From NCBI GenBank assembly GCA_021613535.1, contig CP075496.1, positions 8,804,001-8,868,000 of the forward strand: 64,000 nucleotides of DNA, written 5' to 3'. The translations under genes and the position numbers were made by a program. This document shows, piece by piece, positions 44,544 to 55,346 of this stretch (positions are counted from its first letter, which is position 1; each line of letters starts with the position of its first letter). The notes beneath the pieces were generated by a model. It had not been told where the DNA came from. It was given only the letters and a program-made list of their open reading frames with translations, and ran no database searches. Source of the DNA: Adineta vaga (Eukaryota > Rotifera).

Positions 44544-47519
44544 TTAAATCATCTGTACTTCATGTTCATATTTTTTCATCATCATCTGATGTGTGTGTTT
44601 AACGGCTGCCATTTGTTCTTTCACCATAGGATACTGGCCAATGACTTCAATTATTTCATAAACAGCTTTTATGTCGATAGTTTTCGAGTTGGATTTTATT
44701 TTATTTAACTCTTGTTGGTATTGTTCTTTAAGTTTTATTAATTCTTCAACAAGTTGCGAATTGAAATGATTTTCCTTTTGATTATGAATATTACAGATAT
44801 CTGTCTCTTCAGCGATTATCTCCATCAAACCATTCAGAAACGGATCACCTTTAGTACAATAATCGGTGGATTCGAGAAAAATAGCAAATTTCGCACTTGC
44901 AGCACATAAGTTATACGATACGTCGTTCGAGAAGGCTTTTTGGTTATGCACAGTAGGATGTTGACATCGATATTCGATTGTGTAATCGAGTGAAACATGT
45001 TGTTTGATAGAACATTGACACACAAGACGGTTCGTCTGAATATCATGCGGATTATCAGGTATAATCCAGAAATGGGCAACTGATATTGGAACAGATTTAC
45101 AAGATAAACATCGAGTAATTCTGCGATGTAGACTTTTTGAAATCAATTCGATGAATTTATCCGATCGTTTCATCGTTATTAAAATAAGATTACGAAGAAT
45201 ATTTCTCATGGTTTCTAATATCGGACGAACCATATATAATATCTCAAACTGTGCTTGTTTCGTTGATGGCCATTTCTTTTTCATATCATAGACAGTTAAA
45301 TCTTTGTTGATGTATTCGATCAAACGATTTGATTCTTTTACTGATTTTGACCAACTCGTTTTATATTCACATTTGCTTTCTTCATCAAATGAAATGTCAT
45401 TTTGTAATGAAACAAGAAATCGGAATGCTTCATTATCAAAACAAAACGTATTAGTTTTTGTGAAAGGAAGATTGGTGATGGAAAGCGATTTGAGCATTGT
45501 CTTTAACAATGGAGCTGTATCTCCAGGTGAATAGAAAGTTGATCGAGCATTTGTAAAACAAAAAATAAGATTTTCACGAGCATCTGGATGTAAAAAAGAG
45601 AATAATTGACTGAAACATGTACGAAGAATGATATGAAGTCGTGATGCATTTGGCTTGAGTAGAAAACAGATAGCATTTATATGTGTAAGATTATTGATGT
45701 ATTGTAAAATATGTTCCATATTTTGTTCATCTTGATCAAGACCTCGTGTATCACCAAAACCAGGTGTATCAATAATACGTAATTGTTTTCCATGATCATG
45801 TTTGAGATCAAAGAGATAAGATTTACAATGTTGTGTAACGGATTGACCAGGATGATCGAACTTTTCATTATTATAACTATCGACTTCACCAAATTTGACG
45901 ATGTGTTCTTCAAAATTATCACCAACAGTCATAACAAATGAAACAGGCATAAGTACAACAGGTTCACTAGATTCGGCTTCTTCGAATGAATCGAAGGTCA
46001 GATAATTAGCTAAGGCATTAATGAAAGTGGATTTTCCGACTCCACTTTCTCCGACGAGAAGAATCGTCATGATTTCGTTTATTGACGTGGTCGGTATTGG
46101 AAAAGTTTGTGCTGCGTCAGTGGGCGAAGCATTTTGTTCTTCTAATGTATGTTCATGATGGATAACTGGTTCTGGTGAGGAAGGTTGTTGTTCTGTAGAA
46201 ATCTCATGGGGATTAATTACTTTTGATGGTAACCTAGCTGATGATTGTTTAGACGTACTCTGTGAAATGTTGTGTATTGAGAGAGTTTCATTTTTTGTAT
46301 TTTTATTTTGATGACGATCACTCTTTTCCTTTGCTATCGATGTTGCCAGTTGTGTCGGAGGAGTTTGTTTATTTGAATGCATATTTGGATAATAAACTTG
46401 TTCTTTCAGAAAACTTGTGCTCGGTTGTCTCGTGGCATGAAATGTACTGATGTAATCACTGAGACTATCTACATTGATCCACAGTGATTTTATTTTGGAA
46501 TCTTTTAATGCTTTTTTTATCTCTTCCAAATGCTTTTCTGACCCTTCACGAGCAACAACTACTAATTTGAAAAAAAGTTGTAATTGTATGTTCAATTGTT
46601 TTTTCAAATTGGCACACTGTCTTTGTGCTTGAGCAAGTTCAAATGAATCATGTTTGCATAATGTTTCTATGTGTTTTAAAGAATTTCGAATATGAACGAT
46701 AGTTTCCTCGAGATGAAGAACTAGTTTATCGGGTAATGAACTGTATCTGGCATACGTTAGCGAAGTTCTATCATATACTGATGTAATCGGTTGAAGAAAA
46801 TAGATTACTGGAGACCGCCAATCTCTATTTTGCTTGATAATATATATTTGATTGAGTAGATCTGAAATATTCGATAATTCTGACAAATTCTCGTCGTTTG
46901 AATACACTGCAATGCTAAGACTTTTGTCTAATAAATCAATTTCATCATCATTCATTGTTAAAGTGTTGGTTTGCTGTCTTGACAATACATCTCGAACCTT
47001 TTCAAGTATACGATCAATCGTATGAACACTTTTATCTTTCGATGGTAACTGTAAAACAGCCAAAACATGAATTCCAAATGCAACACGAGTAATAATATGC
47101 GTAGCATTCCTTGGTGGCCTCTTTATTCCAATTTTCTCTCTGATTTCTCCGTTTCTTTCATGGATTTCTTCTGTATGATATACCCAAGAGTAGTGTAAAA
47201 ATCGAGTATATTGATCAAAAGCACGAGGATGACTAAGAACTGCTGCTATTCCACTTCGAACAGTTGGCTGCAGTAATGAAGTCAGTCGCAATTCATCTTC
47301 TACACCTATTTGGTGAAGAATATTGAAGCTTTTATCTGTATTACCATGTATTAACTGACACTGAAGGACCGTAGATCTGCCCACTTGTTTTCCTGTAATG
47401 CTCATTTTTGGTGAATTATTTATTTGATCTCGATATATATCGTAGAGAGCCCCAAGACATCCATCTGGTTTAATTGCGGTTCGCTTTATAGTGGTATCTA
47501 GCAGGTGGTTTTGCGACAT
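44544..47519 (-). CDS. SNTX-like N-terminal domain fused to a GTPase
   Basis: Single exon, 991 aa, no signal peptide. The N-terminal ~330 residues (LGALYDIYRDQI, VEDELRLTSLL, ATHIITRVAFGIHVLAVLQL) resemble the MACPF-related N-terminal fold of the SNTX family. That family is widespread in non-venom animal proteins. A helical region and a Ser/Gln-rich linker with charged residues (about 385-475) follow. A P-loop GTPase domain spans about 480-690: Walker A GESGVGKST, G3 DTPGFGDT and a weak G4 (FCFTNAR), in the AIG1/septin-like group. The C-terminal part has paired Cys (CLSCKSVP, CQCSIKQH) and a coiled coil. A cytosolic, nucleotide-controlled assembly role is inference; toxicity is not implied. 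Confidence 0.7.
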   Translation of the reverse strand: MSQNHLLDTTIKRTAIKPDGCLGALYDIYRDQINNSPKMSITGKQVGRSTVLQCQLIHGNTDKSFNILHQIGVEDELRLTSLLQPTVRSGIAAVLSHPRAFDQYTRFLHYSWVYHTEEIHERNGEIREKIGIKRPPRNATHIITRVAFGIHVLAVLQLPSKDKSVHTIDRILEKVRDVLSRQQTNTLTMNDDEIDLLDKSLSIAVYSNDENLSELSNISDLLNQIYIIKQNRDWRSPVIYFLQPITSVYDRTSLTYARYSSLPDKLVLHLEETIVHIRNSLKHIETLCKHDSFELAQAQRQCANLKKQLNIQLQLFFKLVVVAREGSEKHLEEIKKALKDSKIKSLWINVDSLSDYISTFHATRQPSTSFLKEQVYYPNMHSNKQTPPTQLATSIAKEKSDRHQNKNTKNETLSIHNISQSTSKQSSARLPSKVINPHEISTEQQPSSPEPVIHHEHTLEEQNASPTDAAQTFPIPTTSINEIMTILLVGESGVGKSTFINALANYLTFDSFEEAESSEPVVLMPVSFVMTVGDNFEEHIVKFGEVDSYNNEKFDHPGQSVTQHCKSYLFDLKHDHGKQLRIIDTPGFGDTRGLDQDEQNMEHILQYINNLTHINAICFLLKPNASRLHIILRTCFSQLFSFLHPDARENLIFCFTNARSTFYSPGDTAPLLKTMLKSLSITNLPFTKTNTFCFDNEAFRFLVSLQNDISFDEESKCEYKTSWSKSVKESNRLIEYINKDLTVYDMKKKWPSTKQAQFEILYMVRPILETMRNILRNLILITMKRSDKFIELISKSLHRRITRCLSCKSVPISVAHFWIIPDNPHDIQTNRLVCQCSIKQHVSLDYTIEYRCQHPTVHNQKAFSNDVSYNLCAASAKFAIFLESTDYCTKGDPFLNGLMEIIAEETDICNIHNQKENHFNSQLVEELIKLKEQYQQELNKIKSNSKTIDIKAVYEIIEVIGQYPMVKEQMAAVKHTHQMMMKKYEHEVQMI

Positions 47520-48201
47520 TTTATTGTTTTCTTGCGCTCGCCCTCTAAAATGTTCATGTAAACAAATGAATCATCTGTTGCAATAAGAGTGAAATATTCT
47601 ATCTATCTATAAATACTGTTCGATCTAACATGATTCATGGATTTCGACGCATCTAACTCATACTATTAGTGAATCTATACATTAATAATAATAATAACAG
47701 AATACTCTTTAGTCTGTATGAGTATGTGATGAAAAAGAACGATAAGAGTAGTACAACTCTATAGACATATACATATATGTACATATTACATAACTTTCAC
47801 ATCTTACTTTTTTTCCGGCAATATCGTTTGTTCGTCTTTTGTTTTTATTGGAAATTGTGAAGTTAAAAGAGATGTTGGTTTCAACTATATACAAAACAAA
47901 ACTCGACACACATGTTGTTTCTTCTTACAAAAATAAAGAACGGAAGAAACAGAAATATAGAAAAATTTGCCTCAAACAAAAAAATTCTTTTCCTTTCTCA
48001 TAAACACAATGTGTGACATCTGTTGATCACTACACACAGAATAGAAATAAAATTAAAGTTTTGTTCTCACCATAAAGTTCAATAGATTGAAAAATACAAA
48101 TACATTATTTGTTATTCAATGAGTATTATATTTGATAGAGTGTATTTTGTATTACAACGAAAAGAGAACAAAGTTTTTATTTGATAATCATAAAAAATGT
48201 T
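47520..48201. other. intergenic
   Basis: AT-rich spacer holding the upstream region of the SNTX/GTPase gene; no motif seen. Confidence 0.35.
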
Positions 48202-49179
48202 CTAACCCGTTTCAGTAAGTCTTCGTGGTTTAAATACCATAAATCCCATTATTTTTCTAAACAACTGTTGAAATTCCAATCGAAATGTTCGTGATGTAAA
48301 AATATAAATCCAAAACGATAAACAATTATTAAGATAAAGAATAAAATAACCCATAATATAGAAAAGAAATGATTCAATTTGTATTCGTAATTCATTTTTC
48401 ACTTTATTTTCTGCTACTGTCTTATAAATTAATATAACGGTAACAGGTACTGTCGTAAATATATATAGTAATAATTCAATTGATAACATTCTTATCATAT
48501 CTCGATCACGTCTACGAAAAATTCGATGATTTATCAATACAGTTCCGTCAATAACCGGTTGAATATGAGAACGCATCTGTGCTAAGTTGATCATCATTAA
48601 CATTCCGAATATCATCATACTAAACAATGGAACAACTCCAAAGCAGACTAATGTATAAATTGAATCAATTAGATTAGGAACGCCACGCATTACTTCACAA
48701 ATATTATTTTCATTCGAATATTGCATCGTTGGTAGTAAGGCAAGAAAAAGCCAAAAGATAAAAACAAAAACTATAACTCGAATAGCTACTTTATATTGAC
48801 TAAATGAACGAATAGTTGCTTGTCGACTACATATCGCATAACGATCAGCACAAGCGATGACAATAAATGTTCGCATACTTTGATTAAAAATCTGAATTAA
48901 ATAATTATGAAATCGACAGAGAAAAATTGATTGATCAAATGGATTTTGATGATCTAATTTCAAAATGATTGGGATTAGGGATATATTAAGACCAATAATA
49001 CCACAGAAAGACATGGCTAATATATAAAGTGAACAAGGATTTCGACGATGAGTTCTTTGACTGAAGAGAATGAAATTGAAAATTAAACCAAGATTTCCAA
49101 GTGTCATATAGCTTGTCATACCATATCGTGTTAGATATTGTTGAATACGATCAAGTTGAGATATGGAAGAAATATTCAT
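48202..49179 (-). CDS. rhodopsin-like GPCR, subtype A, second copy
   Basis: Single exon, 325 aa. It closely follows the gene at 15478-16458: RYGMTSYMTLGNLGLIFNF, then SLYILAMSFCGIIGLNIS, MRTFIVIACADRYAICS (intact DRY), loop 3 RRRDRDMIRMLSIE and NNCLSFWIYIF in helix 7. Extracellular Cys are in LCRFHNYL and NNICEVMRG. The two genes are diverged along their whole length and in opposite orientation, so this is an older duplicate without the patchy homogenisation seen for subtype C. Confidence 0.88.
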   Translation of the reverse strand: MNISSISQLDRIQQYLTRYGMTSYMTLGNLGLIFNFILFSQRTHRRNPCSLYILAMSFCGIIGLNISLIPIILKLDHQNPFDQSIFLCRFHNYLIQIFNQSMRTFIVIACADRYAICSRQATIRSFSQYKVAIRVIVFVFIFWLFLALLPTMQYSNENNICEVMRGVPNLIDSIYTLVCFGVVPLFSMMIFGMLMMINLAQMRSHIQPVIDGTVLINHRIFRRRDRDMIRMLSIELLLYIFTTVPVTVILIYKTVAENKVKNELRIQIESFLFYIMGYFILYLNNCLSFWIYIFTSRTFRLEFQQLFRKIMGFMVFKPRRLTETG

Positions 49180-49616
49180 TTGAATTTGATAATAGAAAAA
49201 ATTGAACTATTCAAAATAAATGAGAAAGCAGTGTGTTGTTCAATGTTTCTACTGAAATGAAATTAGAATCTGTCAAGAAAAGTCTTTTTCTCTTTTTACT
49301 ATTTCATCTGGAAATTACTTTTCACTTGTGATACTTCTGTTATGTCATTAACATCAAAACTTTGATATTTCATAGAATAAAATTCCTATTTGAATCAGCG
49401 TCAACATGTACTTAGTTGGCCAGATATGTTTTCGTATTTCAATTTATATTCTTGAATAAAAATAGAAAATAACACTATAAGGTTAAAACAAAAATATTAT
49501 TCGTTAACAGAAACATAATTTACCACAGAGAGATTATCAAATAAAAATATACTAAAATATATCGTATTACCGGCAAGAAGAAGTTCATATCGAATTGCAA
49601 AAATCTATTGATAAGA
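49180..49616. other. intergenic
   Basis: AT-rich; nothing recognised. Confidence 0.35.
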
Positions 49617-51479
49617 TTACATCCATATAATTAATCGATTTAATTCTGTATTATAATCAGCATCAAATAATTGCTGATGAAGAATAGTATGCTTATATAA
49701 CCATTCTTTCGAATTGGTTTTCATCTCTTCCGATGGTTGAATATCCACCACTAATGAAATCAGTTTTTGTGATATAAATTTCGATAATAAACATACAATC
49801 ATGGATTCCATCGAGCCTGGCATGATTTCATTGGAATCCGTCACTGCATTTGATGTTAAATGTGTAACATCGACATATATATCAGATAGATTTGTAAATG
49901 TAGAAGCAATAAAACGTACATGTTCTTCATTCAATTTAATAGATGATGTTTTTGTTGCATCTAAAATAACAAGTGATTTAACACTTCGTCCAAGTGTATC
50001 ACGTATTTGTTGATTTTCAAGTAGATGAAGTAGAAAATCACATGGTAAATCTAAACGAAAAAGATTCGGTGCTGCAAAAAAGATCATTGACAGTTGATCG
50101 AAATCAATTGTTTTGGATGCATAAATAAAAATTTGCGTAAGTTCTGGTAAGATGGGAAGAGACGATAATTGATTTGATTCTTCTAAACAAAATTGAAAGA
50201 TTATCACTATGTACAAAAGTTTTGATAAAAGCGTTGATTTATATTTACCTTTAATAGTTTCTTCTTCGGAATTGATGGAAATGACAAGATGTCTCAGCCG
50301 GCGACATTGCGCAATAACTGCTAATGATTTGGCTAAAGTTAGATTTTTATCTATGATAATTTCTATTTTTTTCACGCGTTCGTCATAACCAGTTTTACAT
50401 TTAGTTGGTTTTGACATTAGTTTACCGATCGATGTTGGAAATGATATGTTTTTGAAATACCATGGTAATGTATGAATAAATCCGAAATCATCACTACGAT
50501 AACATGTGATCGGATGTGATTCCGACCAACTAGTTAAGATATTATTATCTTGATCATAAATCATCGTCGGAGAATAGAAAGCAGCATAATGAAATTGTTG
50601 AATTGTAGAAGGAAGTAATGATAAAATTGTGTTACCATAGACAAGATATGCATCCAAAACACAGAGGAAAAGTGCTATAGTTTTTGCATATGGTAACTGA
50701 TCTAGTATCGTCGATAATTCTTCGGTATTCCACCAACGTTTGGTTGAACGAAGTTGAAAATTAAGAAGATATTCAAGCGAAGAGATTTTCATTTGATCTC
50801 GAGAAAGATTTTCCATATCTTCTTCTACAAGTGTAACATCCAAATATCGAACATTAGGTACTACAGTAAAAAGTGACGATAAATCTTTAATTTCTCGCAA
50901 CGTAATACGAAGTTGAAGAATATTCATATAACAATCAGTCTCGTAGAATTTCAAAAAACTTGATCCATTATTAATGAATACAGATGTCAATCGATGATTA
51001 TTAGCTTGTAGTAATGTTCGAATAACATTTGCTTGATATTCTTCATTAATACCAAACAGATCATGCAACTGTATTTCATTAAGACTTTCTAAATCTTGTA
51101 ATTTTTCCAAAAAACTCATTATATGACTGTATTGAAATCCAACAAGAGAAATTTTTTTCAAACAAGGAAATATAATTGACATATTGTTACTGAAATGTTT
51201 CATAAATAATTCATGTTGCATGACAGAATAACAACGATCAAGAACTAATGATTGAATACGAGAACCAATTTGAGGAAGAACATTCTGACAAAGAAATGAT
51301 GATTGAGTAATTGATGCTTTATGTAATGATACATCACGATAGTATTGAGATATCATCCGTCTCATACGTGAATTTAGATTAAAGAATGAAGATAATATAT
51401 CAACATTCAATAAATATAGACATATTTCCAATAAGATTTCATCCGGCAAAGTTTCTAATACTGTTGGTTTAGAGACCAT
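49617..51479 (-). CDS. F-box protein with leucine-rich C-terminal region
   Basis: Starts MVSKPTVLETLPDEILLEIC, an F-box (LPDEILLEIxxYL, about residues 11-50) that should bind Skp1 in an SCF ubiquitin ligase. The rest shows irregular leucine-rich repeats (IQSLVLDRC, LESLNEIQLHDLF, VRYLDVTLVEED, APNLFRLDLPCDF). These probably choose the substrate. The frame is open throughout (620 codons), but 50183-50248 has a GTAAAT donor and a TTTTGTTTAG acceptor, is 66 nt and AT-rich. It is therefore most likely an in-frame intron, giving 598 aa from exons 51479-50249 and 50182-49617. A broken relative lies at 20255-21283. Confidence 0.8.
   Translation of the reverse strand: MVSKPTVLETLPDEILLEICLYLLNVDILSSFFNLNSRMRRMISQYYRDVSLHKASITQSSFLCQNVLPQIGSRIQSLVLDRCYSVMQHELFMKHFSNNMSIIFPCLKKISLVGFQYSHIMSFLEKLQDLESLNEIQLHDLFGINEEYQANVIRTLLQANNHRLTSVFINNGSSFLKFYETDCYMNILQLRITLREIKDLSSLFTVVPNVRYLDVTLVEEDMENLSRDQMKISSLEYLLNFQLRSTKRWWNTEELSTILDQLPYAKTIALFLCVLDAYLVYGNTILSLLPSTIQQFHYAAFYSPTMIYDQDNNILTSWSESHPITCYRSDDFGFIHTLPWYFKNISFPTSIGKLMSKPTKCKTGYDERVKKIEIIIDKNLTLAKSLAVIAQCRRLRHLVISINSEEETIKGKYKSTLLSKLLYIVIIFQFCLEESNQLSSLPILPELTQIFIYASKTIDFDQLSMIFFAAPNLFRLDLPCDFLLHLLENQQIRDTLGRSVKSLVILDATKTSSIKLNEEHVRFIASTFTNLSDIYVDVTHLTSNAVTDSNEIMPGSMESMIVCLLSKFISQKLISLVVDIQPSEEMKTNSKEWLYKHTILHQQLFDADYNTELNRLIIWM
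50183..50248 (-). other. probable in-frame 66-nt intron
   Basis: GT..AG bounded, a multiple of three with no stop, so it can be read through. It encodes a hydrophobic insert (LLYIVIIFQF) out of keeping with the LRR context. Retention would yield a 620-aa form. Confidence 0.65.
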
Positions 51480-52355
51480 TCTTATCTAAAAGAAAAAAAG
51501 AACATATAAATCAGTAAAATGTACCCATACCTATTTCCATTTCTTTCTTTTCCAAAGTGTAACTCAACTGAGAACAATCTGACGATTTTGATAAAAACAC
51601 GTGCGTTTTAATCGCATTTGTTATTGACTCACCAACAACGTCTAGATCGCATGTCTATACACCAACATCCTATCAGATAAAGACGAGAGAAAAAGAGTAG
51701 GAAAGAAGAAAAAACACGGACGAACGAAGAAGCGAACGAACGAATGCATGCTTACATCGACAATTCTATTTTTTGTCATGGTATATGCAATACCAGAGCG
51801 ACATATAGAAAAAAAAACGCCACATTTTCATTCTGAAGGCAGTCAAATGTCGTCATAACATATTTTTGTGTTGACAAACAAAGTCTATGATGAAATTATT
51901 CAGCCAATTGACACTATATGATAATGATCTTGAAGTTAAGGTCTCCGTTCCTGATGTAATAAACAAGAATTATCTTGTCTTCTATAAATCATGTAACTTC
52001 AAATATTTTCTGTAGAGAGATCGATAATTGGAAATAGTATGAACTATAAAATCTATACTTTTATATGTATTTTAGAAACACAGTTATCAAAGTGTGACAG
52101 ATTACATAGATCTTTTTTTTATGTGATTAGACAAAAATTTTTACGAGCTTCTATTTTTTCTTTCTTTCTTACTTTATTGTATTGAATCATATAATTCTAA
52201 TCATGGTTATTTGAATGAAAACAAATTAAAGATTGGTACATAATTCATATTGAAACTTAGGATACAAGTATGAAAGATAGAAAATGTTTTTTTTAATATA
52301 AAAAGGCTGGTTTATAACATGGAATTACTTGTCGAACGATCTTATATTTTAATTA
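51480..52355. other. intergenic
   Basis: AT-rich; no gene seen. It includes the upstream side of the F-box gene and the 3' side of the small membrane protein gene. Confidence 0.35.
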
Positions 52356-53056
52356 TTAGCATATCATCTTTTTAATATATCTACAGCTAGACAGTAGTAT
52401 TCCGGTGAAGAAATTTGGGAGCGCGACTCTCCCCCTCCACTTTTTGAAAATTCTGAACACTGCTGTAGTTAGAATAAAAGCGACACCACCTGCTATTAGA
52501 TATTTGAGCAGTTTATTGTCTGAACTGGTTACCAGTGCTTGTCTAAGCATTTGATTTCCTGTCATAATATACCAACAATCGAAGGCATTCCAAACAATAT
52601 ATATAAGATTAACATTTGCATGGGCAGTATGTGTATGACGAGCTAGAAATCGTTCAAAATTTATTTTTGCTTTATTCCAGTCGATGTTGTCTTGAAAAGA
52701 AATGCGATATCTGATTAATATTAAATTTCGATTCCGATCATGTTTAATCTAAGTATAAATGAGTAGGTTATTATTTTATGTAAAAAAGAAAACTGAATAT
52801 GTACCTCTAAACACTGATATGAAATTTGCTCTTCTGCTATTGGGAAAACACCTTTGAAACTGACTTTTTGAACCATTCTTAATTCTTTCAAAAGGGCAGG
52901 ATCGACTGTCATTATTTCACTCTAAAATCACAATCTTGTGTCGTCATTATAGTCAAGTTATTTTAAATAAAAGATTCTTACATGCTGAACAGAATTGATT
53001 AAATCTTCATTTGAATAGTTGTCATCAAAACGATGCACAGAAATATTGTGATCCAT
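52356..53056 (-). CDS. small membrane protein of unknown function
   Basis: Three phase-0 exons, 53056-52982, 52921-52805 and 52748-52356, give 194 aa. It starts MDHNISVHRFDDNYSNEDL. The middle includes VSFKGVFPIAEEQISYQCLE, IRYRISFQDNIDWNKAKINF and FERFLARHTHTAHANVNLIY, with a DCWYIMTG motif. One membrane helix follows (YLIAGGVAFILTTAVFRIF), then a basic tail (KKWRGRVALP). Probably a tail-anchored or single-pass protein facing the cytosol. I do not recognise the family. The last ~30 codons lie in a GC-rich patch (about 52405-52440) unlike the rest, so the C-terminus may have been remodelled. Confidence 0.7.
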
Positions 53057-54036
53057 GTTGTTTGCGTTTGAGCAGTAAGTTCGAGGATATGTGGGGCGTT
53101 TTCTTTTAAAATGAGGATCATAAATATTGCAACATCTTTATATCAAACAAGCATGTTGGAAATTCTAAGTTTTCCTCAGTGTGGGCTATCGTCTCAAAAC
53201 AAAAAAAATGCGTTCTCTTATCTTATCTACTAAAACTCTGATGATATATTTATCATCAGCGGCAATTTCAGTCGAACATAATTCATGTTTATAGCGAAAT
53301 CAATTTGATGAGAAAATATAATCGAAAAAAATTATTGCTTTTAAACGCACACACACAAATACAACATTATATAACTATTGAAACAGATAATCAAAAAGAT
53401 CTGTCATACATGAATATTTTCGTAAGCTACTCTAATTAGTAAGATATAATTATACTTATTTTTCGTCCTCGATGAACGATAACAACAGGAAAATATTTGT
53501 TATTTTTTTGTAACTTCTCTTTCTATTTGATTTGAACTATTATGGATCATAGTTGTAATAATGGTAAACAGTTTATATGAATTTTGTCTTATCTTTCGGT
53601 GATATTTATAGCAACAAATTAGTTTCCATACAAGCAAATTGATTTGAACAAAAATTACTGTTACATTGGAACGGATTAATCAACACCTAAACATATACAT
53701 ATGTGCTTTATACCAACTATAATGAGTTATTATTTACACATATTTGATAATAAAATACAAAGAAAAAAATCAAATCATAGCAATATATGACACTGGTGAA
53801 AGAAAAACGTAATATACATAAAATAGTAATCAAAATGTATGAAATGCACAATGGGGAAAAAGAAATAGAAAGTAGGATTATATTTGTATTCATTATTTAT
53901 GATATTCTGTTTATATTCTTGCTATTGAAAAGACTCGTCATTAGTAGCTTTTTACTCTTAAATCATATACGCACAAACATATATACATGTAAATATAATT
54001 TGATTACGTATTAGATTTATTTACTAAATAAGAAAA
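53057..54036. other. intergenic
   Basis: AT-rich; a frame at 53787-54014 has no features. It holds upstream regions of two divergent genes. Confidence 0.35.
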
Positions 54037-55131
54037 ATGGGTAATACAAAATCAAGTGCTCGACAAGAGAGAAGATCTTCGGAACATGTTTCAACTCACT
54101 TACCTGTGATAAAACCTGAAATACAGATTTCAGACATTCCGAAAATATGGAATCCAGCATTTAATGAATTTCAATTTGGTGATAGTCCTCAAGGAGTAAA
54201 TTCAAATCTTCCAAGTAAATTTGCATCTCTAACTTGGGAAACTATGCCACAAGCAACTGAATTTTCACAAGATACTGTAAAATATATATGGCTTACACTA
54301 AATAATTTCGGAGATGAAATTATCAAATTTATTCCACCAGATACAACTGTTACCGATGCCAGTTATATCTGTTTTCTATTTGTTCATGAAAAACTATTCA
54401 ATATTTCTATTCGTTTTATTTACGATAAGCAACATCCAAATTATAATCCAATTATTGAAGCTTATGCGAATGCAGTAAATACTCCCGTTATTGATACAGC
54501 TGATGGAAAAGATTTTTACTATGAAGATAATCGAATCATATATTGTTCATGTTTTCCATCAGATAAACAACATGTTGTTATTGAAGTTATTCAAAAAGGA
54601 CAAACGGAAGTAAATGAACAAACTTACAGGCATTTATCATGTCGTCATGAGCAAAAACAACAACAACAACAAAAGCCATCTATCAAACCCATATTATCTT
54701 CACCAAAACGTCAATATGATATCATGATATCATATTGTCATAGAGATAGAGAACTATGTCATCGTCTGTATTATCGTTTACTTGAAAATAATTTTCGTGT
54801 TTGGATTGATTTAAAAAATATGTATGGTCCTATTGTTGAAAGAATGGCTGAAGCTATTGAAAATTCTCAATTCGTTCTTATTTGTATGTCAAATGCTTAT
54901 AAATCTTCATCCTATTGTCAACTTGAAGCTGAATATGCTTTTAAATTTCAAGCTTGTTTAATACCTGTTGTAATACAAAAAGATTTCGCTGAAACAGGTT
55001 GGCTTGGAATGCTTTGTGGACTTCGATTAAAAATTGATTTTGCCAAAAGAGATTTTGAAGAAGCATATGAAGATCTTTGTAATGAAATTCAACATTATCA
55101 AAAACAATCAACGAACAAAAATTCTTCTTAG
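54037..55131 (+). CDS. TIR-domain protein with unique N-terminal domain
   Basis: Single exon, 364 aa. It starts MGNTKSSARQ, an N-myristoylation-like site, suggesting membrane attachment. Residues ~30-195 form a domain I cannot name (IPKIWNPAFNEFQFGDSPQG, FIPPDTTVTDASYICFLFVH). A Gln-rich run lies at about 54652-54675. The TIR domain is at ~226-355: YDIMISYCHRDRELCHRLYY (box 1), FRVWIDLKNMYGPIVERMAE (BB-loop region), FVLICMSNAYKSSSYCQLEA and CGLRLKIDF. A Glu in YCQLEAEYAF sits where the catalytic Glu of NAD-cleaving TIRs (SARM1 type) is found, so NADase activity is possible. Alternatively it is a signalling adaptor. Upstream and downstream genes are unrelated. Confidence 0.83.
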   Translation: MGNTKSSARQERRSSEHVSTHLPVIKPEIQISDIPKIWNPAFNEFQFGDSPQGVNSNLPSKFASLTWETMPQATEFSQDTVKYIWLTLNNFGDEIIKFIPPDTTVTDASYICFLFVHEKLFNISIRFIYDKQHPNYNPIIEAYANAVNTPVIDTADGKDFYYEDNRIIYCSCFPSDKQHVVIEVIQKGQTEVNEQTYRHLSCRHEQKQQQQQKPSIKPILSSPKRQYDIMISYCHRDRELCHRLYYRLLENNFRVWIDLKNMYGPIVERMAEAIENSQFVLICMSNAYKSSSYCQLEAEYAFKFQACLIPVVIQKDFAETGWLGMLCGLRLKIDFAKRDFEEAYEDLCNEIQHYQKQSTNKNSS

Positions 55132-55346
55132 ATCAGTTTTCATCTTTCTGAAGTATTATGGAATGTGTAAAAATACCTTTTTCTTTGGAAACGTTTTGTT
55201 ATGAATAGAATAAAACAAGCACGACTTTATAATGTATGATCTTCGTTTTTCTCTTCTTTAAGCATATAAATATTATTAGATAATACTGAATATCCATTGA
55301 AAAGTTTTCCATTATAAAATATTAATTATCAATAGTAAGAACGCGA
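55132..55346. other. convergent spacer
   Basis: Short AT-rich space between the 3' ends of the TIR gene and a GPCR gene; nothing else is visible. Confidence 0.35.

Noticed and set aside
44544-47519. A venom-type toxin gene
   Set aside because: No signal peptide, fusion to a GTPase, and SNTX-like domains are common in non-venom proteins; only the fold family is claimed.
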